A stretch of 18,995 nucleotides of DNA from Trueperaceae bacterium (GTDB lineage: Bacteria > Deinococcota > Deinococci > Deinococcales > Trueperaceae), in contig SKWV01000403.1 of NCBI GenBank assembly GCA_007128755.1, forward strand, positions 1 through 18,995, written 5' to 3'. This document shows positions 1 through 7,296 of this stretch, piece by piece (position 1 is the stretch's first letter; every line of letters begins with the position of its first letter). Both the position numbers and the translations under genes were made by a program. Under the pieces are notes generated by a model. It ran no database searches. It was given only the letters and a program-made list of their open reading frames with translations, and was not told where the DNA came from.

Positions 1-1
1 C

Positions 2-121
2 ATCCAGTGGTTCTCGTTCGCCTTCATCGCCGTCGTCGGCTACACGGCGCTGGTGCGGCGCGTCGGGCGCGACGCCGCGACGGAGGCGAGCCGGCAGCCG
101 CCGCGCTCGCCCGACCGCTAG
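2..121 (+). CDS. SURF1-like cytochrome oxidase assembly protein, C-terminal fragment
   Basis: Only the last 39 codons and the TAG stop lie in the window; the gene begins upstream. The visible peptide starts IQWFSFAFIAVVGYTALVRR and continues into a short charged, Pro-rich tail. A QWF motif leading into one hydrophobic segment and then an Arg-rich cytoplasmic end is how SURF1 proteins finish (second transmembrane helix, then a short tail). SURF1 proteins help assemble haem-copper cytochrome c oxidase in the membrane. The fragment is short, so another membrane protein with a C-terminal helix is possible. The gene converges on the transaldolase gene with a 46-base gap that is GC-only and shows no clear terminator. 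Confidence 0.45.
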   Translation: MQWFSFAFIAVVGYTALVRRVGRDAATEASRQPPRSPDR

Positions 122-167
122 CGGCGCGAGCGCGCGCGAGCGCGGCTGCGCGGCCGAGAACGGGCCC

Positions 168-1295
168 TCAGGTCGGCGACGAGGTGCGCGCGACCGCCCG
201 CTCGATCGCCTCCATGAGCGCGTCGAACGGCTTCACGAACTTCTCGACGCCCTCGCGCTCGAGCTGGGCCGTGGCGTCGTCCAGGTCGATCCCGAGCCGT
301 TGCAGCGCCCGCAGCGTCGTCTCGGCCTCGGCGAGGCCGTGCGTGAGCCGCGGCTTGGGCTCGCCGTGGTCGCGGTACGCGTCGAGGGTGGCGCGCGGCA
401 GGGTGGTCACGGTGTCGGCGCCGACGAGGGGCTCGACGTACATCAGGTCGTCGTAGTCGGGGTCCTTGACGCCGGTCGACGCCCACAGCAGGCGCTGGGG
501 ACGTGCGCCGGCCGCGGCGAGCGCCGCGAAGCGGTCGCTCGTGAACAGGCTCGTGTAGATCACGAACGCGCGCTTCGCGCTCGCGATCGCCGCCTGCCCG
601 CGCAGCGCCGCCGCCGCGCGGCCGGTGTCGCCGCCCTCTTCGATCAACGCGTCGAGGCGGGCGTCGAGCAGCACGTCGATGCGCGACAGGAAGAAGGAGG
701 CGACCGACGCCACGCCCGCCACGCTCTCGCCGGCGGCGGCGCGGTCCTCGAGCCCGGCGATGAACGCCTCGGCCACCGCCTGGTAGCGCGGCAGGCCGAA
801 CAGCAGCGTCACGTTCAGGTTGATGCCCTCGGCCGTGAGCCGGCGGATGGCCGGGAGCCCGGCCTCCGTCCCCGGGACCTTGACGAACACGTTGCGGCGA
901 TCCAGGGCCCCCCACAGGCGCCGGGCCTCAGTGATCGTGGCCTCGGTGTCGTCGGCGAGGCGCGGCGAGACCTCGAGGGAGACGTAGCCGTGCAGGCCGT
1001 CGCTCTCGTCGTGGTTCCGCGCGAACAGGTCGGCCGCGGCGCGGATGTCCTCCACCGCGAGCGTCTCGAAGATCTCCTCCGTGGGGAGGCCACGCCCGGC
1101 GAGCTCGGCGATGGCGTCGTCGTAGTCGGCGCTCTGGCCGATCGCCTTCTCGAAGATGGCGGGGTTGGAGGTGACGCCCTGGAGTCCGTCCTCCTCGATC
1201 AGGCGGCGGAGGTCGCCGCCCTCGATCATGGGTCGGCTGATCTCGTCGAGGTACACGGATTGGCCGAGGGCCGCGAGCCTGCGGAGCGGGTTCAT
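168..1295 (-). CDS. tal: Transaldolase (mycobacterial/cyanobacterial-type Tal)
   Basis: This 375-residue protein should catalyse the dihydroxyacetone transfer of the non-oxidative pentose phosphate pathway (sedoheptulose-7-P + glyceraldehyde-3-P to erythrose-4-P + fructose-6-P) in the cytoplasm. It opens MNPLRRLAALGQSVYLDEI, followed by GVTSNPAIFEKAI (about 40-52), both hallmarks of this Tal class. The Schiff-base lysine is Lys139 in FVKVPGT, followed by EGINLNVTLLF. Other class motifs are SRIDVLLD and LWASTGVKDPDY near residues 205-300. Full length fits the long Tal family of about 360-380 residues. I chose the ATG at 1295 because the family begins with MNPL and because a TATCGT -10-like box lies just upstream, giving a leaderless message. 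A GTG eight codons earlier is open but would put the start upstream of that box. The gene follows the Ccm operon in the same direction after 49 bases and probably has its own promoter. Confidence 0.93.
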   Translation of the reverse strand: MNPLRRLAALGQSVYLDEISRPMIEGGDLRRLIEEDGLQGVTSNPAIFEKAIGQSADYDDAIAELAGRGLPTEEIFETLAVEDIRAAADLFARNHDESDGLHGYVSLEVSPRLADDTEATITEARRLWGALDRRNVFVKVPGTEAGLPAIRRLTAEGINLNVTLLFGLPRYQAVAEAFIAGLEDRAAAGESVAGVASVASFFLSRIDVLLDARLDALIEEGGDTGRAAAALRGQAAIASAKRAFVIYTSLFTSDRFAALAAAGARPQRLLWASTGVKDPDYDDLMYVEPLVGADTVTTLPRATLDAYRDHGEPKPRLTHGLAEAETTLRALQRLGIDLDDATAQLEREGVEKFVKPFDALMEAIERAVARTSSPT

Positions 1296-1302
1296 GGCGA
1301 TC

Positions 1303-1308
1303 ACGATA
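1303..1308 (-). promoter_or_regulatory. Candidate -10 box for a leaderless transaldolase mRNA
   Basis: On the minus strand TATCGT is followed by 7 bases and then the ATG at 1295, so a transcript starting 7 bases after the box would begin at or next to the A of the start codon. No convincing -35 is present. The same geometry recurs before the ATPase gene (13735) and the thioredoxin-like gene (18658). Confidence 0.4.
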
Positions 1309-1344
1309 CCGCCTCGCACCCGGGGCCCCGGTCGCTCGTGCCGC

Positions 1345-1935
1345 TCAGGCCTCCACCTCGAGGCCGTCGGCGAGCAGTCGCTGGTCCTCGGCCTCGCGCG
1401 CGACGCGCAGGCGCACGCGCGGGAGCGGCCGGACGGCCGGTCCGCTCACCGCCCGGCCGGCGCTCGCCGGATCGAACACGCTGTAGTGGCAGGCGCACGT
1501 GAGTTGCGGTCGATCCGTCCGGTGGTTGAACGCGAAGGCGATCGTCTCGGGATCGTAGGTCATGTCGACGATGCACGAGAGGTGGGTGCAGATGCGGCTG
1601 AAGCCCGCGAGGTGCACCTCGCCCTCGCTCACGCCACCCGGCACCGGCTCGCGCAGCCGGATGGCGACGCACGGCAGCCCCGCGAGGGTGAACGGGACCG
1701 CGTCCCAGGGCGCGGCGAACGCCGCGAGCGACCCCACGTCGACGACGGGGCGATCGGCGAAGCGCGGGTGGGGGGTGGCCGCGGGCTTGGAGAAGTGGAT
1801 CCGGTACGCCTGCACGAGGCCGAACGCCGCCCCGCCCGCGGCCGCCACCACCGGGAGGCGCCAGAGCCACGTCGCCAGGGCGCGGCGGTCCTCGTCGACC
1901 TCGGGCGGCCGGGGAGCGCCGTTCTCGTCGCTCAC
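1345..1935 (-). CDS. Rieske [2Fe-2S] iron-sulfur protein, membrane-anchored
   Basis: This 196-residue protein has one N-terminal hydrophobic segment (about 22-42, preceded by an Arg pair) and a C-terminal Rieske domain. The cluster motifs are CTHLSC (116-121) and CACHYS (147-152). By family rules, Cys116, His118, Cys147 and His150 bind the cluster, and Cys121-Cys149 form the disulfide. The 25 residues between the two motifs are more than in typical bc1 Rieske proteins. The domain ends SGPAVRPLPRVRLRV, as in many bacterial Rieske subunits. Translation starts at a GTG that overlaps the upstream stop (GTGA), so it is coupled to the CcmI-cytochrome c gene. Its role is electron transfer on the outer face of the cytoplasmic membrane. 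No cytochrome b gene is nearby, so assignment to a bc complex is inferred only; an alternative complex or oxidoreductase partner is possible. Confidence 0.88.
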   Translation of the reverse strand: MSDENGAPRPPEVDEDRRALATWLWRLPVVAAAGGAAFGLVQAYRIHFSKPAATPHPRFADRPVVDVGSLAAFAAPWDAVPFTLAGLPCVAIRLREPVPGGVSEGEVHLAGFSRICTHLSCIVDMTYDPETIAFAFNHRTDRPQLTCACHYSVFDPASAGRAVSGPAVRPLPRVRLRVAREAEDQRLLADGLEVEA

Positions 1936-3575
1936 CGGGGCGACGCCACCTCGGAGGCGAGCCAGCGCACCAGGACCTCGATCTCGTCGGGGGTGAGGGT
2001 GGCGCCGAAGCCGGGCATCATGCCGCGGCCGAAGGTGATGGCGCTGCGGACGTTGGCCTCGTTGCGGCTGCGGGGGTTGCCGGCGAGCCGAGGTCCCGTG
2101 CCGCCGCCCGCCTCGGCGCCGTGGCACATGGCGCAGTAGAGGTCGTAGAGCTCCGGCCCGAGGGCGAGGAGCTCGGCGGGGTCGTCGAGCGCCGCCGTCG
2201 CGCGCTCCGTGGTCGAGCGGATCGCCGTGGTCGCGTCGGCATCGGGCTCCGGCGCGGGGGCGCCGTCGACATCGGCCGGCCCCTGCACGTCGGCGACCAT
2301 CTCGCCGTCCCGGCGCGCCTCGGCGGCCTCGATCAGCCCCGGTACGCGACCGGCTCCGGCCTCGCCCACGGCCGCGATGTGGTCGCGCCAGGCGGCGATC
2401 GCTGCGTCGTCGTCGCCCTCGCTGTAGTACGCGTTGCCGAGGAAGAGGCTGGCCTGCGGCTCGAGGTGCCGTGCGCCGCCCGCCACCTCGGCCGCCCGCT
2501 CGAGCAGGCCGATGGCGTCGTCCATGCGGCCGCGCAGGAAGAGCAGCTGACCGGTGCGCGAGAGCGCGACCACGTCGAGCGGGTCGTGCTCGGTGAGCAC
2601 CTCGAAGTAAAGCTCGACGGCCTGATCGATCGCGCCCTCCTGCCAGAAGACCTCGGCGAGGTCGTCGAGCGCTTCCTGGGAGCGCTCGGCCGCGAGGGCG
2701 GCCAGGGCGGGGCCGATGCGCTCCACGAGCGCGAGCCGCGTGGCGGCCTCGTCGTCGCCCTCGCCCTCGGGCGTGCGGAGGTAGGCCCGGAACGCGTCGG
2801 CCGCGACCTCGAGCGACCCGGTCGCGAAGGCGATCTCGCCGAGCGCGAAGAGCGTCTCGGCGTCGGTCGGGTCGGCGCGGCGCGCGTCGATGAGGTAGTC
2901 GCGGGCGAGCTCGAGGTCGTCGCCCACCGCGAGCATCGCGAGGCGGCGATAGGCCAGCGCCGGCGCGGTGCCCGTGCCGTCGGCCTCGGCCTGCAGGAGG
3001 ACGCGGCGGTACGTCGTCTCCGCCTGCGGCGCGTCCTCGAGCGACCAGTAGGCGTCGCCGAGGGCCATGAGGGAGGAGACGCTGGGCTCGCGCTCGGCCG
3101 CGCGCTGGAGGTCGCGCAGCGCCTCCGCGCGGCGCAGGTCCTCCGCGAAGAAGGTGGTGACGGTGGCGTCTTGCCCCACGCGCGGCAGGACGAACGGGCC
3201 GAGCGCGAGCGCGCTCACCGCCATCGCCCCGAGCAGGCCCAGCGGCGCCCAGGGGAGGCCGCGGCGCGCGGGCCGCTCCTCGCGCACGGGCGTCCCGTCG
3301 AGGGCGGCGCGACGCTCGTCGATGGCGCGCAGCACGCCGGCGGCCTTCGCCTCGTAGCGCGCACGCAGGTGCTCGCGCTGGCTCGAGGCGACGTCTTCAC
3401 GCGCGTCGAGCTCGCGGATCGCGCGGAACAGCGCCTCGCGGTCCTCTTCGAGGTCCTGCAGGACGGGATCGCGTTCGTCCGGCAGCGCGTCGACCTGCCG
3501 GGGCACGACGAGCGGCACGGCGGCGTAGAGCAGGGCGACCAGCACCAGGATGATGACGAAGATGATCGTCAGCAC
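1932..3575 (-). CDS. CcmI-like TPR protein fused to a C-terminal cytochrome c domain
   Basis: This 547-residue protein reads as three parts. The CcmI-like N-terminus has a membrane helix (about 3-24), a charged coiled stretch (35-92: DLEEDREALFRAIRELD) and a second helix (about 107-130). A TPR-type helical region (about 150-410) contains repeats such as ALGDAYWSLEDAPQAETTYRRVL. After an acidic, Ala/Pro-rich linker comes a class I cytochrome c domain with haem site CAMCH (481-485), the GP-L loop, and a probable axial Met in GRGMMPGFG. CcmI chaperones apocytochrome c to the CcmFH haem lyase; here the chaperone carries a cytochrome of its own. The GTG start at 3575 lies 4 bases after the ccmH stop and begins directly with the first helix. 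The downstream Rieske gene overlaps its stop. Translation is open throughout with no frameshift, so the fusion looks real, although a sequencing-independent check is not possible here. Confidence 0.85.
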   Translation of the reverse strand: MLTIIFVIILVLVALLYAAVPLVVPRQVDALPDERDPVLQDLEEDREALFRAIRELDAREDVASSQREHLRARYEAKAAGVLRAIDERRAALDGTPVREERPARRGLPWAPLGLLGAMAVSALALGPFVLPRVGQDATVTTFFAEDLRRAEALRDLQRAAEREPSVSSLMALGDAYWSLEDAPQAETTYRRVLLQAEADGTGTAPALAYRRLAMLAVGDDLELARDYLIDARRADPTDAETLFALGEIAFATGSLEVAADAFRAYLRTPEGEGDDEAATRLALVERIGPALAALAAERSQEALDDLAEVFWQEGAIDQAVELYFEVLTEHDPLDVVALSRTGQLLFLRGRMDDAIGLLERAAEVAGGARHLEPQASLFLGNAYYSEGDDDAAIAAWRDHIAAVGEAGAGRVPGLIEAAEARRDGEMVADVQGPADVDGAPAPEPDADATTAIRSTTERATAALDDPAELLALGPELYDLYCAMCHGAEAGGGTGPRLAGNPRSRNEANVRSAITFGRGMMPGFGATLTPDEIEVLVRWLASEVASPR

Positions 3576-3579
3576 GTCG

Positions 3580-4095
3580 TCACGTTCTCCATGGTTCGTC
3601 GTCCTCCTCGGCGGGTCCACCGACGTCGGTGGCACCCAGGACCGCGCGCACGCGCGCGACGTCGGCCGGATCGGCTTCGACGTGGGCCGCGCCGGCCGCA
3701 CGCCAGCGACGCAACAGCACGCCGAGCATGGTCAGCCCGCCCAGCGCCGCCGCGACCGGGAGCAGCCACAAGGCGAGGTTGACGCCGCGCTTGGGGGGAT
3801 CGAGCAGGATCCAGTCGCCGTAACGCTCCTGGAAGAACACGAGGACCTCGGCGCGGTTCGCGCCGGTCTCGAGCTGCTCTTGGATGAGGGTGCGCATCTC
3901 GCGGGCGATGGCGGCGTTCGACTGCCCGACCGACTCGCTCACGCAGGTGGGGCAGCGGAGCTCGTTGGCGATCTCGAACACGCGCGGATCGAGCTCCTGC
4001 TCCTGCGCCGCCGCGGCGGGCGCGAGCGCGAGGAGCGCGAGCAGCGCGAGCCAGGCCAGGGGTGCGAGCGAGCGGGACGTACGGAGCCTCGTCAT
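3580..4095 (-). CDS. ccmH: CcmH, apocytochrome c thiol-reducing subunit
   Basis: CcmH reduces the disulfide in the CxxCH motif of apocytochrome c and works with CcmF at the periplasmic face. The 171-residue product has a cleavable signal peptide (about 1-30, ending APAAAAQ), then the family motif LRCPTC (active cysteines 48 and 51) followed by SESVGQSNAAIAREMR. ERYGDWILLDPPKRG is also conserved, as is a C-terminal membrane helix (about 105-128) with a basic cytoplasmic tail. The CPTC active site replaces the commoner C-V/L-V-C. The ATG start overlaps the ccmG stop (ATGA), which fixes the start by translational coupling. The length corresponds to the short, single-domain CcmH; the CcmI part is a separate gene immediately downstream. 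Confidence 0.95.
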   Translation of the reverse strand: MTRLRTSRSLAPLAWLALLALLALAPAAAAQEQELDPRVFEIANELRCPTCVSESVGQSNAAIAREMRTLIQEQLETGANRAEVLVFFQERYGDWILLDPPKRGVNLALWLLPVAAALGGLTMLGVLLRRWRAAGAAHVEADPADVARVRAVLGATDVGGPAEEDDEPWRT

Positions 4096-4631
4096 CGCAG
4101 CATCGCCTCGATGCGCTCGGTCATCATGGCCTCCGTGACCGGGCCCGCGTGCTTGTGCATGACGGTGCCGTCGGCCTTCACGAAGAACGTCTCGGGGACG
4201 CCGAAGAGCCCGTAGGTGATGCTCACGCGGCTGTCGTTGTCGATCGCGTTCGGGAACGACAGGCCGAAGCGGTCGATGAAGGCGCGACCCGCGGCGCGTG
4301 CGTCGCGGTCCTGGGTCTGGATCCCGATCACGAGCACGTCGTCCTGATAGCGCTGCCAGATGCGCTCGAGGTGCGGCGCCTCCTCGTAGCAGGGACCGCA
4401 CCACGAGGCCCAGAAGTTGATGATCATGGGCCTGCCGCGGTGCGCCTCGAGGTCGAGCACCGGACCGAAGGCGGCGGCGTAGTGCTCGTACAGCGGCAAC
4501 GCGAACGCCGGCGAGGTGCGGCCGATCAGGTTGGAGGGGATGTCGCGGTCGGGTTGCCCGCGCAGCAGCCCGAACACGAAGAGCGCTCCGAGCATCGTCA
4601 CCACGAGGCCGCTCACGAAGACGCGCCTCAC
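4092..4631 (-). CDS. ccmG: CcmG/DsbE thiol-disulfide oxidoreductase
   Basis: This 179-residue membrane-anchored thioredoxin-fold protein has an N-terminal helix (about 4-23), then the TlpA/DsbE-type segment IPSNLIGRTSPAFALPLYE and the active site NFWASWCGPC, with Cys78 and Cys81. The cis-proline loop is GVPETFFV, followed by HKHAGPVT as in DsbE proteins. It takes electrons from CcdA and reduces CcmH or apocytochrome cysteines in the cytochrome c maturation pathway. The GTG start overlaps the ccmF stop (GTGA), and the stop overlaps ccmH (ATGA), so it is coupled on both sides. The long open frame that continues upstream runs antisense-like through ccmF in another frame and is not part of the protein. 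Confidence 0.95.
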   Translation of the reverse strand: MRRVFVSGLVVTMLGALFVFGLLRGQPDRDIPSNLIGRTSPAFALPLYEHYAAAFGPVLDLEAHRGRPMIINFWASWCGPCYEEAPHLERIWQRYQDDVLVIGIQTQDRDARAAGRAFIDRFGLSFPNAIDNDSRVSITYGLFGVPETFFVKADGTVMHKHAGPVTEAMMTERIEAMLR

Positions 4632-6628
4632 GCCTCCACTCCCGCGGTCGACTCGCTCGTGACGCGCCGCCGGACGCGTTCGCGCGCCGGGCTGAGCGTG
4701 TAGATGGTCCCGAGGGCCATGACCGCGCCACCGATCCAGATCCAGGTGACCATCGGGCTCTGCACCGCGCGGATGATGACCGACGGGGCGTCGGGCGTGA
4801 CCGAGCCGGCGAGGCTCAGGTAGAGGTCGTGGCCGATGGTGTAGCGCACGGAGGCCGTCGGGACGTTCATCTGCTGGTTGCCGAAGGTGTTGATGCGCGG
4901 GCTGAGCGTCGTGACCTGCCGTCCATTCTGGAACACGTCGACGAGGACGCCGACCGAGAGGCGGCCGCCGGTGCGCTCCGCGAAGGGCTCCGTCGCCACG
5001 AGCTCGTAGCCCTGGAAGGCCGTCGGCACGCCGTACTCGAGCCGGAGCTGCTGGTCGACGCGGTACCCCGACGCGCCGGTGATCCCCAGCGCGACGATGA
5101 CGGCGCCCAAGTGCACGATCATGCTCCCGAAGCGGCGCTTGTTCTCGTACGCGTAGGACTTGAAGACGGAGGCGAAGGAGCGGCCGGTGATGCGGGCGCG
5201 CGGCACGATCGCACCGGCGAGCAGCAGCGCGAAGGAGGCGAGGTTCCAGCCGGCGAGGCCGATGGTGATGGTGGGGTAGACCTTGCGCATCCCGAGGGCC
5301 AGTGCGATCCCGGCCGCGAGGGCGGCGGCGCCGAGCATCCAGGTGAGGTTGCGCTTGAGGGTCTGCGTCTCGGCGCGTCGCCATGGCAGCAACGGGCCGA
5401 CGCCCATGAGTGCGAAGACGATCATCCAGAGCGGCAGGCTCACCTGGTCGAAGAACGGTGCGCCGACGGTGACGCGCGCGCCGGTCACGGCCTCCACGAG
5501 GAGCGGGAAGATGGTGCCGAGCAGCACCGCGAAGGCGAGCGACAGGAAGAGCACGTTGACGCCGAGGAACGCGCCCTCGCGGCTCACGACCGCATCGAGC
5601 TCGGAGCGGTCGCGCACCTGGTCCCAGCGCAGCGCCACGAGCGTGAGGCTCGCGAACGCCACGATGAGGAAGAAGGTGAGGAAGTACGGCCCCACCGGGC
5701 CGTCGCCGAACGCGTGCACGGACGAGATGACGCCGGAGCGGATCAGGAACGTGCCCAGCAGCGTGAGCGAGAACGTGAGCACGATGAGCAGCAGGTTCCA
5801 GGCCTTGAGCATGCGCCGTCGTTCCTGCACCTGCACGCTGTGGATGAAGGCGGTGGCGGTGAGCCACGGCATGATCGAGACGTTCTCGACCGGGTCCCAG
5901 GCCCAGAAGCCGCCCCAGCCGAGGACCTCGTAGCTCCACCAGCCGCCGGAGATGATGGCGGCGGTCAGGAAGCCCCAGCCGGCGAGCGTCCAGCGGCGCG
6001 TGAGCCGCATCCACTCGGTGCCGGGGCGCTTGGTGATCAGGGCCGCCATCGCGAACGCGAAGGGGACCGTGAGCCCGACGAAGCCCAAGTACATGAGCAC
6101 CGGGTGCACCGCCATCATCCAGTGGTTCTGGAGGAGCGGGTTCGCGCCGGGCCCGTCGAGCGGCGGAGCGGCGAGCACGATGAAGGGGTTGGCGGCGAAC
6201 GCCACCACGCCCAGGAAGAAGACCTGGACGGTGTGCATGACGCTGATGGCCCAGGGCCGCAGGGCGGTGTTCGGCGTCGTCACCGAGAGGATGGCCGTGT
6301 AGCCCGTGAGCAGCCACGCCCAGAGCAGGACGGAGCCCTCGAGGGCCGCCCACAGCGTCACGACCTTGACCCACAGGGGCGAGTCGATGCGCGAGTGCTC
6401 CGCCACGTACTTGACGCTGAAGTCGTCCGTGAGCAGCGCGGCCATCATCGCGACGACCGCCGTCGTGACGGCCAGGAACACGCCGATGGAGGTGAGCCTG
6501 GCGGAGGTCTGCAGGCGCGCGTCGCGCCGCTGGGCGCCCACCGCGCCGGCGATGGCGGCGTAGACGGAGAAGGCGAGGGCCAGCGCCACGCCGGCGGAGC
6601 CGAGGACGCCGAGGCTCAGGTCGAACAT
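4628..6628 (-). CDS. ccmF: CcmF, cytochrome c haem lyase subunit
   Basis: This large polytopic membrane protein (666 residues, about 15 hydrophobic segments) has the usual CcmF length. It belongs to the haem-handling superfamily, with the tryptophan-rich WWD motif at WGGFWAWDPVENVS (238-251). Conserved histidines are visible at 175 (AVHPVLMY), 263 (FIHSVQVQERRRMLKAWN) and 305 (SSVHAFGDGPVGPYF). CcmF accepts haem from holo-CcmE and attaches it to apocytochromes with CcmH and CcmI. The ATG at 6628 is preceded by a GAGG Shine-Dalgarno about 6 bases away. A GTG two codons earlier would lie inside that site. Its stop overlaps the ccmG start. The gap to ccmE is 33 bases. Confidence 0.97.
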   Translation of the reverse strand: MFDLSLGVLGSAGVALALAFSVYAAIAGAVGAQRRDARLQTSARLTSIGVFLAVTTAVVAMMAALLTDDFSVKYVAEHSRIDSPLWVKVVTLWAALEGSVLLWAWLLTGYTAILSVTTPNTALRPWAISVMHTVQVFFLGVVAFAANPFIVLAAPPLDGPGANPLLQNHWMMAVHPVLMYLGFVGLTVPFAFAMAALITKRPGTEWMRLTRRWTLAGWGFLTAAIISGGWWSYEVLGWGGFWAWDPVENVSIMPWLTATAFIHSVQVQERRRMLKAWNLLLIVLTFSLTLLGTFLIRSGVISSVHAFGDGPVGPYFLTFFLIVAFASLTLVALRWDQVRDRSELDAVVSREGAFLGVNVLFLSLAFAVLLGTIFPLLVEAVTGARVTVGAPFFDQVSLPLWMIVFALMGVGPLLPWRRAETQTLKRNLTWMLGAAALAAGIALALGMRKVYPTITIGLAGWNLASFALLLAGAIVPRARITGRSFASVFKSYAYENKRRFGSMIVHLGAVIVALGITGASGYRVDQQLRLEYGVPTAFQGYELVATEPFAERTGGRLSVGVLVDVFQNGRQVTTLSPRINTFGNQQMNVPTASVRYTIGHDLYLSLAGSVTPDAPSVIIRAVQSPMVTWIWIGGAVMALGTIYTLSPARERVRRRVTSESTAGVEA

Positions 6629-6661
6629 GCGCACCTCACGATGGGGCCTCGTGCGAGCACG

Positions 6662-7123
6662 TCACTGGAGCGACTCGCGCAGCGCTTCGATGTCGATGTG
6701 GCCGTCTTCGGGGGCCTCGTAGACCTCCGAGTGCTTGATCAGGAGGTTGTCGGACATGAACACGTCCGAGGCGTCGAAGGTGCCCTCGATTACGACGCCG
6801 GCGTTCTCCTTGAAGAGCTCGGGCGGAGACCCCGTGTGCCGCACGTGATACTCCTGGATGCCGTCGGTGACGAGGAACGTGAGCTGCAGTCGCTCGTCGT
6901 CGAAGAGCACGCTCTGGGGCGCGACGAGCCCGCCCAAGCGGATGCGCCGGTCCTCGAACTGCGCCGGGTTCTGCGCGTACTCGTTGGGCAGGATGAAGTA
7001 CACCAGCGACGTCGAGAGCGCCTGGAAGATCATGAACCCGGCCGCGCCCAGCACGCCGACCCCGAGGATCGCGTAGAGCGCGCGCCGGCCGGCCATGCCG
7101 CGGCGCCCGGGAGCGCGCCTCAT
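6662..7123 (-). CDS. ccmE: CcmE, periplasmic haem chaperone
   Basis: CcmE covalently holds haem after CcmABCD loading and hands it to CcmF. The 153-residue protein has a basic N-terminus, one membrane anchor (about 15-35) and an OB-fold domain with FEDRRIRLGGLV, then GIQEYHVRHTGSPPELFKENAGVVIEG. The haem-binding motif is KHSEVY, with His131 (covalent haem) and Tyr135 (axial ligand), the H-x-x-x-Y form typical of most bacteria rather than the Cys variant. A short acidic tail follows. The ATG start overlaps the ccmD stop (ATGA). No oddities are seen. Confidence 0.96.
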   Translation of the reverse strand: MRRAPGRRGMAGRRALYAILGVGVLGAAGFMIFQALSTSLVYFILPNEYAQNPAQFEDRRIRLGGLVAPQSVLFDDERLQLTFLVTDGIQEYHVRHTGSPPELFKENAGVVIEGTFDASDVFMSDNLLIKHSEVYEAPEDGHIDIEALRESLQ

Positions 7124-7296
7124 CGACGGCCTCGCTGCACGCGCGCCGCCTCGGTCTGCAGGAGGCGCTGCGCGCGGTCGTCCTCGAGCAGGCGCCGACG
7201 ACGCCAGGCGAGGTAGACGAGGTAGCCGCCGTACGCCAGCAGCACCTGACTCCAGGCGATCGCGACCCACGTCCACTGGCTCATCGAGTCAAACAC
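7120..7296 (-). CDS. ccmD: CcmD, small membrane subunit of the haem exporter
   Basis: This 58-residue protein has a single transmembrane helix (about 8-31: TWVAIAWSQVLLAYGGYLVYLAW) followed by a stop-transfer RRRR and a charged, probably helical tail. Size, topology and position between ccmC and ccmE all match CcmD, which helps release holo-CcmE from the CcmABC complex. CcmD sequences are poorly conserved, so context carries most of the weight. I chose the GTG at 7296 because an AGGAGG site lies 8 bases upstream. This start overlaps the end of ccmC by 8 bases. An ATG at 7284 is also in frame but is about 20 bases from the Shine-Dalgarno. Confidence 0.85.
   Translation of the reverse strand: MFDSMSQWTWVAIAWSQVLLAYGGYLVYLAWRRRRLLEDDRAQRLLQTEAARVQRGRR

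Noticed and set aside
1320..1331. Palindrome CCGGGGCCCCGG between the Rieske and transaldolase genes as a terminator
   Set aside because: It has no loop-forming bases at its centre and no T-tract; self-complementary GC runs are expected at this base composition.
2121..3782. Plus-strand open frame opposite the CcmI-cytochrome c gene
   Set aside because: Low-complexity Arg/Glu/Gly-rich translation with no motif; a shadow of the codon bias of the minus-strand gene.
4829..7216. A very long plus-strand open frame (about 795 codons) opposite ccmF/ccmE/ccmD
   Set aside because: It lies antisense to clearly conserved Ccm genes, its peptide is dominated by Arg, Glu, Gly and His as expected for reverse frames of GC-rich genes, and it crosses several gene borders.
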